Of a stretch of DNA of 19,262 nt, positions 7,498 through 14,689 are shown in pieces (within the stretch, counting starts at the first letter, position 1; each line of letters begins with the position of its first letter). This DNA is from Bacillota bacterium (GTDB lineage: Bacteria > Bacillota > Clostridia > Lachnospirales > Lachnospiraceae), in contig JAEYFP010000009.1 in the NCBI GenBank assembly GCA_023402845.1, positions 1 through 19,262 of the forward strand, written 5' to 3'. A program made the translations under genes and the position numbers. The notes beneath the pieces were generated by a model, which ran no database searches, had not been told where the DNA came from, and was given only the letters and a program-made list of their open reading frames with translations.

Positions 7498-7506
7498 TGC
7501 TATGGT
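7498..7506 (+). promoter_or_regulatory. Possible extended -10 promoter for the lipoprotein gene
   Basis: TGCTATGGT fits an extended -10 (TGn-TATnnT). No good -35 is present at the usual distance; the repeat array lies just upstream, as expected of an activator-dependent promoter. The spacing from the last repeat is somewhat long, so this is tentative. Confidence 0.35.
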
Positions 7507-7549
7507 AGGAATGTGATTTTAAGAATATTGCCAGATGTGGAGAAAAAGG

Positions 7550-8416
7550 ATGAAGCGTAAAACTTTTTTATTTTTATTAACTGTAATTGTGCTATGTTTG
7601 GCTTCAGGGTGTCAAAGCACAATTGCACAAACCCAAGCAACCGGAAGGACACTGACCGAAGAGCAGGCAGCAGAGATTAACACAGCCCAAAATCTGCTGA
7701 AACAATATCAAACTGTTACATACGCGCAGTTGGACTATACAGGCGGCAACACGAAACATATGACATTTTATACGGATTCGTATGGGAATATTTGTGTCGT
7801 GGAGGAGGATAACGGCTACATTGGATACCGTACGGACAGCTTTTCTTTCTCTCGGGAAAACGGGGAATCCGCTTATTTCCTAAACCTCACGGAAAGCAAT
7901 CCGGCAAGCGACTATCTGTTTCTGGTTGCGGACAGCACATTCACTACGCAGACTACCGACACAAGCGGGAATCTGGTGTGTGAAACGGTTTTGGACATTG
8001 ATGCAGAATATGCGGAGCAGTTGTCCTCCACTTGGTCTGTCACAACCGACGATAAGATGGTAACAACCACTGTTTTTTCCGCGGATGACTATCGGGTTTT
8101 GTCTTTAGATTTCAGCATTCGCCATCCGGACAGTACGGAAATTCAAATTGCTGACGGGGTTATTGTTTATGACAGTGAGGTTTTATATCCCGACGCGATA
8201 CAGGATTATTTTGATACACCGAAATATACCGTGACCGTTTGGATGCCGGACGGCAGTACAAAAACTGTGCAGATTCCGCAGGGTAAAGCGTTTGCGTGGG
8301 AATGTTACGAGGGTTTTGCATTATATTCAGACGCGAACGGCAGTAACCCGCTTGCGTCTGAAACGGTACTTGTTGAGCAGGATACAAGCTTATATGTGCT
8401 CAAGGGTAATCCATAA
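7550..8416 (+). CDS. Secreted lipoprotein of unknown function
   Basis: The product has 288 residues from ATG 7550. This start is preferred over ATG 7535 because GGAGAAAAAGG lies in front of it and a canonical lipoprotein signal follows at once: Lys/Arg at 2-4, a hydrophobic core, then LASGC with the lipidated Cys at 21. The mature protein is a Thr/Asp-rich beta-type domain (TYAQLDYTGGNTKHMTFYTD, later ETVLDIDAEYAEQ). The last ~60 residues (YTVTVWMPDGSTKTVQIPQG to the end) resemble an InlB-type beta-grasp repeat module. I do not recognise the family. Its position between the two-component system and the peptide cluster suggests a co-regulated role such as sensing, immunity or product capture, which is inference only. 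Confidence 0.8.
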   Translation: MKRKTFLFLLTVIVLCLASGCQSTIAQTQATGRTLTEEQAAEINTAQNLLKQYQTVTYAQLDYTGGNTKHMTFYTDSYGNICVVEEDNGYIGYRTDSFSFSRENGESAYFLNLTESNPASDYLFLVADSTFTTQTTDTSGNLVCETVLDIDAEYAEQLSSTWSVTTDDKMVTTTVFSADDYRVLSLDFSIRHPDSTEIQIADGVIVYDSEVLYPDAIQDYFDTPKYTVTVWMPDGSTKTVQIPQGKAFAWECYEGFALYSDANGSNPLASETVLVEQDTSLYVLKGNP

Positions 8417-8436
8417 AACAGGATAGTAAAAATTTT

Positions 8437-8523
8437 ATGACAACACGGCAGGCAATCGCTCTCGCAAAGGAAAAATCGGACAAAGACACCGCTTCAAGCA
8501 GGAAAAAACACCGAAACAAATAA
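8437..8523 (+). pseudogene. Decayed precursor leader, copy 0
   Basis: The ATG opens MTTRQAIALAKEKSDKD, clearly the same leader start as the four intact precursors (MTTQ-x-IALAKEKLGKD). It then leaves the family frame and stops at TAA 8521 after 28 residues, with no GG site and no core. The region upstream lacks the conserved GGAGG. It is a truncated relic of the precursor family. Confidence 0.65.
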
Positions 8524-8545
8524 CAGTTAAACAGGAGGAAACATC

Positions 8546-8830
8546 ATGACCACACAACAAGTAATCGCCCTTGCCAAGGAAAAGCTGGGCAAAGACCTCA
8601 CCGAACAGGAAGCGCAGGATTATCTCAGCTGCCAAACCGCCATTCCGGATGAAGCGCTCTCCCTTGTCAGCGGCGGCGCGCATTGCGGGAGGGATTTTGT
8701 ATGTCCTAACTGCGGCAGCAGCGGTCAAGAAAATATCTGGTATAACACAGGGCTATCGAAGACCACCTATTATTGCACATGCCAGCGCTGCGGAAACAAG
8801 TTCACAATTGTGCGTACCAGTTCACAGTAG
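8546..8830 (+). CDS. RiPP-like precursor 1: double-glycine leader plus zinc-ribbon-like Cys core
   Basis: The product has 94 residues, with AGGAGG seven bases before ATG. The leader is residues 1-44, beginning MTTQQVIALAKEKLGKD and ending EALSLVSGG. Hydrophobic residues at -4, -7 and -12 from the GG fit a C39-peptidase leader. The 50-residue core has C47-x5-C53-P-N-C56-G, a 20-residue spacer, then C77-x-C79-x2-C82-G-N-K-F. This spacing is what a two-knuckle zinc ribbon would show. The leader itself carries an unusual Cys at 29, where the other copies have Gly. It is exported and cleaved presumably by the C39 transporter at 10345. The alternative is that the cysteines are substrates for the radical SAM enzyme rather than metal ligands. 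Confidence 0.82.
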   Translation: MTTQQVIALAKEKLGKDLTEQEAQDYLSCQTAIPDEALSLVSGGAHCGRDFVCPNCGSSGQENIWYNTGLSKTTYYCTCQRCGNKFTIVRTSSQ

Positions 8831-8831
8831 A

Positions 8832-8954
8832 AAAGAAAGAATAACACAAGAAATAGCGCTTGCCAATGTCAACGGCGGGGTGGTCAATGAAATGACAGCG
8901 TTTAAGTTATCCCAATTGAATCAAAATAAAAATACCCGAACAAATAACAGTTAA
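8832..8954 (+). pseudogene. Decayed precursor with deleted leader (copy 1b)
   Basis: Just after precursor 1, one frame reads KERITQEIALANVNGGVVNE followed by MTAFKLSQLNQ to TAA 8952. It matches pieces of the leader (KE-ITEQE, then ALAIVSGG) with the middle removed, and its core start VVNEMT resembles precursor 3 (MVNDVT). No start codon or ribosome site precedes it. It shows that a VN-type core once had a longer form, about 22 residues. Confidence 0.55.
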
Positions 8955-9065
8955 ACAGGAGGAAACACCATGACGACACAAGAAGTAATAGCCCTTGCGA
9001 AAGAAAAGTTGGGCAAAGAAATCACCGAGCAGGAAGCACAGGACTACCTCAGCGGCAAAACCGCC
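8949..9065 (+). repeat. 117-bp perfect direct repeat, copy A (ribosome site plus leader)
   Basis: This segment is identical base for base to 9349-9465, exactly 400 bp further on. It covers the AGGAGG site and the first 32 codons of precursors 2 and 4. Identity stops before the GG cleavage site and core, so leaders are being copied or homogenised while cores differ. Confidence 0.93.
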
Positions 9066-9137
9066 ATCCCGGACGAGGTGCTGGCAATTGTCAGCGGCGG
9101 ACGTTTTTCAGGCGAATATTATCGATTTTTCAATTGA
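8970..9137 (+). CDS. RiPP-like precursor 2: double-glycine leader plus 11-residue aromatic core
   Basis: This 55-residue gene is short and easily missed. The ATG follows AGGAGGAAACACC. The leader (1-44) is nearly identical to precursor 4 and ends EVLAIVSGG. The core is RFSGEYYRFFN, rich in Tyr and Phe and without Cys. The related decayed copy at 9629 has CRTGEYYRLLE at the same place, so GEYYR is a conserved core element in this cluster. A short aromatic core could be a signal peptide, or the remnant of a longer Cys-containing core. Confidence 0.78.
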   Translation: MTTQEVIALAKEKLGKEITEQEAQDYLSGKTAIPDEVLAIVSGGRFSGEYYRFFN

Positions 9138-9162
9138 TTTTACACCGGAGAAAGGTCTTACC

Positions 9163-9315
9163 ATGACAGCACAACAGGCAATGAACCTTGCAAAGGAAAA
9201 ACTGGGCAAAGATATTACCGCGCAGGAAGCGAAGGACTATCTCAGCGGCAAAACCGCCCTCCCGGATGAAGCGCTTTCAATTGTCAGCGGCGGCATGGTA
9301 AATGATGTGACATAA
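9163..9315 (+). CDS. RiPP-like precursor 3: double-glycine leader plus 6-residue core
   Basis: The product has 50 residues. GGAGAAAGG precedes the ATG, differing from the AGGAGG block of copies 1, 2 and 4. The leader begins MTAQQAMNLAKEKLGKD and ends EALSIVSGG. The predicted core is only MVNDVT. It may be a minimal peptide product or a core lost by a premature stop: the decayed copy at 8832 has VVNEMT followed by 16 more residues. Confidence 0.75.
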   Translation: MTAQQAMNLAKEKLGKDITAQEAKDYLSGKTALPDEALSIVSGGMVNDVT

Positions 9316-9348
9316 AGGTATTTCATTGGGCCAGGCGAAAAATAGAAT

Positions 9349-9465
9349 AGTTAAACAGGAGGAAACACCATGACGACACAAGAAGTAATAGCCCTTGCGA
9401 AAGAAAAGTTGGGCAAAGAAATCACCGAGCAGGAAGCACAGGACTACCTCAGCGGCAAAACCGCC
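9349..9465 (+). repeat. 117-bp perfect direct repeat, copy B (ribosome site plus leader)
   Basis: Exact partner of 8949-9065 at a 400-bp offset. The first differences lie at 9348 on the left and 9466 on the right, where the sequence enters the end of the leader and the core of precursor 4. Confidence 0.93.
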
Positions 9466-9636
9466 CTGCCGGATGAAGCGCTGGCAATTGTCAGCGGCGG
9501 TGGGACCTGCGGTCTAGAGCATATCTGTCCGAAATGCCAGGGCAACAGATTTCACCTCATGCATACGTCAGATGGGGGCGTAATTGGATTCATTTGCTAC
9601 GATTGCTATTACATGGCGAGGGACTTAAATGGCTAA
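9370..9636 (+). CDS. RiPP-like precursor 4: double-glycine leader plus zinc-ribbon-like Cys core
   Basis: The product has 88 residues, with AGGAGG upstream. The leader (1-44) ends EALAIVSGG. The core begins GTCGLEHICPKC and has C47-x5-C53-x2-C56, a 19-residue spacer, then C76-Y-D-C79. C47, C53 and C56 fall at exactly the same positions as in precursor 1, although most other core residues differ. That pattern argues for selection on the cysteine framework. His62 and His65 add possible metal ligands. Its last codons overlap the ATG of the decayed copy at 9629. Metal binding, disulfides and enzyme-made thioethers are all still possible. Confidence 0.82.
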   Translation: MTTQEVIALAKEKLGKEITEQEAQDYLSGKTALPDEALAIVSGGGTCGLEHICPKCQGNRFHLMHTSDGGVIGFICYDCYYMARDLNG

Positions 9637-9901
9637 ACAGCAAATTATCGCCCTTGCAAAAAAAAGGTGGGCAAAGAAATCACCGAGCAGGAAGCACAGG
9701 ACAGTTTCAGCGGCAAAACCGCCATCCCTGATGAGGAACTGGCCGGCGTCAGCGGCGGATGCCGTACAGGAGAGTATTATCGGCTGTTGGAATCTTTCGA
9801 TGAGGCAAATTAATTATGAAGGCATGGAGGGAACGGCGGCGATTGTCACATGCAGAGAATGTGGCTGTGTCTGGACGGATGGTCGCTATCGTTGGAAATG
9901 A
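9629..9901 (+). pseudogene. Decayed precursor 5 with two frameshifts
   Basis: The ATG opens MAKQQIIALAKK, then one base is missing in the A-rich run near 9659 compared with the intact leaders. In the corrected frame it reads KEITEQEAQDSFSGKTAIPD then EELAGVSGG, then a core CRTGEYYRLLESFDEAN, stopping at TAA 9811. Shifting back to the ATG frame gives NYEGMEGTAAIVTCRECGCV and a stop at 9899, which looks like the second half of a zinc ribbon. The parent was probably one precursor with a ~45-residue core whose reading frame broke twice. Confidence 0.68.
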
Positions 9902-9903
9902 TT

Positions 9904-10341
9904 ATGAATGAAGCAGATTCACTTTTTCGAAAATCCTCCCTTGATCGGGTGAGAACCCCTGAACAGCTCAACGAAGCCGTCAAGGGAACGGGCACGGGCT
10001 TTACCGTGCTGTTAATCGCGTTGGCAGTTCTGGTGACAGGGTTGGTACTCTGGGGCGCTTTTGGTACGATTGAAGAAACTGCGGCGGCGAGCGGGATTGT
10101 CAGCGGAGACACCATTATTCTGACCGTCCCCGCCGATGCGGTGTCCGGAATCACCGCCGGGATTGACGCGCGGATTGAAAACAGGGACACGGTGATACGG
10201 GGCAGAGTGGAAAGTCTGGAGCAGTCGGCCGACGGATTCACCGCCACGGTTACATACGACGGCATTTTGACTGACGGCGCGTCGGTAACTGTAATACTTG
10301 TGAAAAGTGCTTATCCCCCGTACCGACTGATTTGGAGGTAA
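9904..10341 (+). CDS. Short HlyD-like membrane protein of an NHLM-type export system
   Basis: The product has 145 residues from ATG 9904. It begins MNEADSLFRKSSLDRVRTPE then QLNEAV, which matches the start of HlyD-type proteins in NHLM bacteriocin systems (LFRK-LDR-SSPEQL). One helix spans about 32-52 (VLLIALAVLVTGLVLWGAFG), followed by IEETAAASGIV and a short beta-rich extracellular part. Known relatives are nearly twice as long with a coiled-coil arm; this one lacks the arm and is a minimal form. A TTTGGAGGT site at its end serves the next gene, so it is translationally linked to the transporter. In-frame codons upstream belong to the decayed precursor. Confidence 0.78.
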   Translation: MNEADSLFRKSSLDRVRTPEQLNEAVKGTGTGFTVLLIALAVLVTGLVLWGAFGTIEETAAASGIVSGDTIILTVPADAVSGITAGIDARIENRDTVIRGRVESLEQSADGFTATVTYDGILTDGASVTVILVKSAYPPYRLIWR

Positions 10342-10344
10342 AAA

Positions 10345-12492
10345 ATGTCAAAAATCTGCAAGGTGCCCGTTATCACCCAGATGGAAATGACCGAGTGCGG
10401 TGCCGCAAGCCTTGGCATGGTGCTGGCGTATTACGGCAAGTGGCTTCCGCTGGAAGTGCTGCGTGAGGACTGCGGCGTGTCCCGCGACGGCGCGAACGCA
10501 CTAAACATCCTCAAAGCGGCGCGGAATTACGGGCTGACCGCAGGGGGCTACAAATTCGAGCCGGAAGACACCAAACAGCTGGAGCGCCCCGCCATTCTGC
10601 ACTGGGGGTTTAATCACTTCGTCGTGCTGGACGGCTGGAAAAACGGCGGAAAAACCGCTGTCCTCAACGATCCCGCCAGGGGAACAACGTACATATCCGC
10701 CGAGGAGTTCGATAAAAAGTTCACCGGCGTATGTATTCAGCTGGAACCCGGCGACAGTTTTATCAAATCCGGCAAGCCGCAAAGCGTCATCACTTTCCTG
10801 CTGAAGCGGCTCAGGGGAACGCGCGGCGTATTTGCTTTTCTGACCGTGATTACCGCCCTGACCGCATTAATCGGGCTTGTCACCCCTGTGTTTGGGCAGG
10901 TGTTTACCGACCGGATTCTTACCGGGGACAACAGGAACTGGCTGGTGGGCTTTCTTTTGCTGTTTGCCGCCATTCTGCTGTTGCAGGCGTTTGCGGGGAT
11001 TCTACAGGCGTTATATATGCTTCGAGTGAACGCGCGCTTCGCGGTGACATCCGGCTCTGAATTTTTATGGCACGTTCTGCGTTTGCCGCAAAAGTTTTTT
11101 GCCGCACGGTCGGCGGGGGATATTGCCGGTCGACAGGAACTGAACGAAACCATCGCCATGAATATAATAAGGCAGGTTGTGCCGCTGACCATTGACGCGG
11201 TTATGCTGGTGTTTTATATCGCGATGATGGTTTCGTACAATCCGCTTTTGTCGGTTATCGGTATTTGCGCGTCCCTGACCAACTTCTTTCTGAATCTTTA
11301 CACACAAAAAAAGGTGATGAACTACACCCGCATGGCGGCAATGGGCAGCGGAAAGCTGAGCGGCGCGCTTTCGGCGGGAATTGAAATGGCGGAAACAATC
11401 AAGGCCTCCGGCGCGGAATTTCCTTTTTGTGAGCGGCTGTCCGGCTATTATGCGCTGCAGCACAACGCCGCCGTACAGTCCGGCGATTATGCTCGGAGAA
11501 TGGGTTTTATTTCGCAAATGATTGGGCAAATCTCCACCCTTGCCATCTGGATGCTTGCGGTTGCGCTGATCATCAAGGGCGAGATGACCGTGGGTATGTT
11601 TGTGGCGTTTCAGGGCTTTATGACCGGCTTTATGGCACCGGTAACCCGATTCGGTACGCTTTCGAGTTCGATAATCACCACGCGGGTGAGCATGGAACGG
11701 GTTGAGGACATCATGAAGTATCAGCCGGATGTCCGGGATGACGAAACCACCGCGCATACCGCCGGCGGCAAGCTGACCGGCGCGCTGGAATTTCAAAATG
11801 TCACCTTCGGCTATTCCAAGCTGGCAAATCCGTTTATCAAAGACTTTTCGGTGTCGCTGACACCCGGACAGGTTGTGGCGTTTGTGGGGGAAAGCGGCTG
11901 CGGGAAATCCACCGTCGCCAAGCTGGCCACCGGGTTGTTTGAACCGTGGGAAGGAAAAATCCTCTTCGACGGAAGGCCGTTTGGGGAAATCGACAATTAC
12001 ACCTTCCGGGGCAGCGTTTCCATGGTGGATCAGGACATTACGCTGTTTGAGGACAGTATCAAAAACAATATCACCATGTGGGATGATTCCATCGAGGATT
12101 TTGCCGTGCGGCTTGCCGCCAAGGATGCGGACATGCACGAAACCATCATGACGCGGACAGGCGGGTATCAGCACAAGATTCTGGAGGGCGGCAAGAACTT
12201 TTCGGGCGGGCAGAAGCAGCGGCTGGAAATCGCCCGCGTGCTGGCATCCGAACCCACCATCATCATTCTGGACGAGGCCACCAGCGCGTTGGATGCAAAA
12301 ACCGAAGAAAAGGTCATGAGCAATATCCGCAAGCTGGGCGTCACCTGTATCATCATCGCGCACCGGCTCTCCACCATCCGGAACGCGGACGAAATTCTGG
12401 TGATGGAGCAGGGCGAAATCAAAGAGCGCGGCACGCACGACTGGCTTTTGGAGCAAAACGGCTTGTACTGCAAGCTGATAAAAGACGCGTAA
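10345..12492 (+). CDS. C39 peptidase-containing ABC transporter (peptide export and leader cleavage)
   Basis: The product has 715 residues. Residues 1-130 form a C39 cysteine-protease domain: Q12, catalytic C18 in MTECGAASLGM, H91 in NHFVVLDGW, D109 in LNDPARG. A membrane domain with several helices occupies about 160-440. The ATPase domain has Walker A GESGCGKST at 515, signature FSGGQKQR at 619, Walker B TIIILDEATSALD, and the H-loop IAHRLST. This architecture is that of a PCAT/NHLM ABC1-type exporter, which cuts double-glycine leaders while exporting the core. The VSGG sites of the upstream precursors are the obvious substrates. All key residues are present, so it should be active. Confidence 0.95.
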   Translation: MSKICKVPVITQMEMTECGAASLGMVLAYYGKWLPLEVLREDCGVSRDGANALNILKAARNYGLTAGGYKFEPEDTKQLERPAILHWGFNHFVVLDGWKNGGKTAVLNDPARGTTYISAEEFDKKFTGVCIQLEPGDSFIKSGKPQSVITFLLKRLRGTRGVFAFLTVITALTALIGLVTPVFGQVFTDRILTGDNRNWLVGFLLLFAAILLLQAFAGILQALYMLRVNARFAVTSGSEFLWHVLRLPQKFFAARSAGDIAGRQELNETIAMNIIRQVVPLTIDAVMLVFYIAMMVSYNPLLSVIGICASLTNFFLNLYTQKKVMNYTRMAAMGSGKLSGALSAGIEMAETIKASGAEFPFCERLSGYYALQHNAAVQSGDYARRMGFISQMIGQISTLAIWMLAVALIIKGEMTVGMFVAFQGFMTGFMAPVTRFGTLSSSIITTRVSMERVEDIMKYQPDVRDDETTAHTAGGKLTGALEFQNVTFGYSKLANPFIKDFSVSLTPGQVVAFVGESGCGKSTVAKLATGLFEPWEGKILFDGRPFGEIDNYTFRGSVSMVDQDITLFEDSIKNNITMWDDSIEDFAVRLAAKDADMHETIMTRTGGYQHKILEGGKNFSGGQKQRLEIARVLASEPTIIILDEATSALDAKTEEKVMSNIRKLGVTCIIIAHRLSTIRNADEILVMEQGEIKERGTHDWLLEQNGLYCKLIKDA

Positions 12493-12503
12493 GGGGGAAC
12501 TGA

Positions 12504-14666
12504 ATGTCCAATATCTTTGAAGACCAGATACAAAACCGAAAGCAAAACGACGACACGATGTTTGAACAGGCGTTTGCCGACCTTTTATCCGTCATAAAAA
12601 GCCGGAACGACAGGGATACCGCCATGCAGGAGGTATCGGACGCGGTCGAAAAAGTATTTGCGTTTTATCACATCAAGAACACTCTTCCCCGGGATCCGGA
12701 TATGCCGTCGTATGAATATTTCGAAATCGTTCTGCGACGCGTGGGCATGACAAAGCGTCGGGTGGAGCTGAAAGACAGCTGGTACAAAAACGGTCTTTGT
12801 CCCATGCTTGGCAACCACAAATCCGGCGCGGCGGTGGCATTGCTGCCCACTGTCTGGGGCGGGTATTCCTATGAACTGAACGGAAAGAAATGCAAAGTAA
12901 CAAAGCAAAACGCCGGGGAGTTTGAAGAAGATGCCTTTTGCTTTTTCCACCCGTTGCCCCAGACAAAGCTGGGGTTCAAAGAACTGCTGTCGTACCTGCT
13001 TCGCTGTGTAACCTATGCGGATTTGGTGTTTGTGCTGCTGGTGTCACTGGCGGTGACGGGCGTTGGCATGCTCCTGCCGCTGACAAGCAAGCTGGTGTAT
13101 AATTTTGTGATTCCCAGCGGAACAATTTCCGCCATCTTTCCGGTTTTGTGCTTTTTAATCGGCGTGTATCTCGCGCAGGGGCTGGCAAGCCTCGCCAAAA
13201 CCATGGCAAATACGCGCTTTAACGAAAAAATCACCTACAGCGTCCAGAACGCCAACCTGTCCAGATTGTTCTCCATGCCCGCAAATTTCTTTAAGCAATA
13301 CAGCGCGGGCGAACTGGCCCAACGCTCCGCGGCACTGCCAAGTCTTGCGGGAATGCTCAAAAGCGCGGTGCTGGACTGCGGTGTCGCCGGGCTGTTCAGC
13401 TTGATTTATATCGGGCAGATGCTGGCTTATGCGCCGGTGATGGTGGTTCCCGGAATGGTTGCGATTCTGCTGCAGGCGGTATTTTCTTTAATCAGCGTTT
13501 TTGCAGGGTTGAAAATCTCTCGCAAGGAGCAGACCCAGCGTGCAAAGCTGTCCGGATTGGTTTATGCGCTGCTTTCCGGTATTCGAAAAATCAAGCTGTC
13601 CGGTGCGGAAAAGCGCGTTTTTTCCAAATGGGCAAAGCAATACGCCGGGTATGGGAAAACCAAATACCGCCCGCCGTTTCTGCTTTCCGCCTCCGGCGCG
13701 CTGACCACACTTGTGGCGGGCGTGGGAACGCTGCTTTTGTACTGGTCGGCGGGTGCGGGCGGGGTTGCGCTCTCGGACTACATGGCGTTTTCGGTGGCGT
13801 ATGCCAGCGTGACGACCGCGTTTATGAGCGTGACCGCCCTCGCTTCTACCGTAGCCATGATTAAGCCGGTGTGGGAAATGGCACAGCCGATTCTCACCAC
13901 CCTGCCCGAAACGGCGGGCAACAAAAAAATCGTGTCCGGCATTTCCGGTGCAATTGAAGTCACCAACCTGACTTTCCGATATTCGCCCGAGCTCCCCCCG
14001 GTGATTGACGGGCTGAGCCTAAGAATCAAAGCTGGGGAATATGTCGCCATTGTCGGTACCACCGGCTGCGGAAAATCCACCCTGATGCGGCTGCTGCTGG
14101 GGTTTGAGGAACCGGAGTTGGGTGCTGTTTATTATGACGGGCACGACTTGACGCAGATTGATACCAACAGCCTACGGATGCGGGTGGGGGTGAATTTGCA
14201 GGACGGAAAGTTGTTTGCGGGCGATTTATTCAGCAACATTATCATCGCCGCCCCATGGAAAACGCTGGACGACGCGTGGGAGGCGGCGCGACTCGCCTGC
14301 TTTGACGAGGATATTCGCAAGCTGCCCATGGGAATGAACACCATTGTATCCGAGGGGGGCGGCGGATTTTCAGGCGGGCAGCGCCAGCGGATACTCATTG
14401 CCCGTGCGCTGGTCAGCGCTCCCAAGCTTTTGATTTTTGACGAAGCAACGTCCGCGTTGGACAATGTAACCCAAAAAAATGTATCCGACAACATCGACAA
14501 GCTGAAATGCACCCGCATTGTCATTGCACACAGGCTTTCCACCATCAGCCAGTGTGACCGTGTCATCATGCTGGACAAGGGGAAAATCGCGGAAGAGGGC
14601 AGCTTTGGCGCTTTGATGGAAAAGCACGGCGCATTTTACGAACTGGTACAAAAACAAACTTTATAA
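12504..14666 (+). CDS. Second ABC transporter of the NHLM type (no active peptidase)
   Basis: The product has 720 residues, starting 12 bases after the previous stop with AAGGGGGAA upstream. The N-terminal ~150 residues lack a C39 catalytic Cys/His pair and form the extra domain known from NHLM ABC2 proteins. Membrane helices follow from about 165 to 455. The ATPase domain has Walker A GTTGCGKST at 518, signature FSGGQRQRILIARAL at 622, Walker B KLLIFDEATSALD and IAHRLST. In known clusters ABC1 and ABC2 occur side by side and may pair. The order HlyD-ABC1-ABC2 here is the standard one. Confidence 0.92.
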   Translation: MSNIFEDQIQNRKQNDDTMFEQAFADLLSVIKSRNDRDTAMQEVSDAVEKVFAFYHIKNTLPRDPDMPSYEYFEIVLRRVGMTKRRVELKDSWYKNGLCPMLGNHKSGAAVALLPTVWGGYSYELNGKKCKVTKQNAGEFEEDAFCFFHPLPQTKLGFKELLSYLLRCVTYADLVFVLLVSLAVTGVGMLLPLTSKLVYNFVIPSGTISAIFPVLCFLIGVYLAQGLASLAKTMANTRFNEKITYSVQNANLSRLFSMPANFFKQYSAGELAQRSAALPSLAGMLKSAVLDCGVAGLFSLIYIGQMLAYAPVMVVPGMVAILLQAVFSLISVFAGLKISRKEQTQRAKLSGLVYALLSGIRKIKLSGAEKRVFSKWAKQYAGYGKTKYRPPFLLSASGALTTLVAGVGTLLLYWSAGAGGVALSDYMAFSVAYASVTTAFMSVTALASTVAMIKPVWEMAQPILTTLPETAGNKKIVSGISGAIEVTNLTFRYSPELPPVIDGLSLRIKAGEYVAIVGTTGCGKSTLMRLLLGFEEPELGAVYYDGHDLTQIDTNSLRMRVGVNLQDGKLFAGDLFSNIIIAAPWKTLDDAWEAARLACFDEDIRKLPMGMNTIVSEGGGGFSGGQRQRILIARALVSAPKLLIFDEATSALDNVTQKNVSDNIDKLKCTRIVIAHRLSTISQCDRVIMLDKGKIAEEGSFGALMEKHGAFYELVQKQTL

Positions 14667-14689
14667 TTTGAACCGACAAGGAGATACCC

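Noticed and set aside
8546..8830. Precursors as ordinary intracellular zinc-ribbon proteins
   Set aside because: The shared leader with a VSGG site, the multiple copies and the adjacent C39 exporter make secreted, processed peptides more likely. Direct metal binding by the core is not excluded.
8546..9636. Precursors as lanthipeptides
   Set aside because: No LanB, LanC, LanM or similar cyclase is in the window, and the cores lack Ser/Thr-Cys patterning; the only maturation candidates are the radical SAM and GNAT-like proteins.
9629..9901. An intact 90-residue protein from ATG 9629
   Set aside because: After the leader start it reads the family leader out of frame; the expected leader and GG site continue in another frame after a one-base loss.
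11065..12456. 463-residue antisense frame opposite the C39 transporter
   Set aside because: It is opposite a gene with intact C39 and ATPase motifs, has a His/Arg-rich composition typical of antisense frames, and has no ribosome site.
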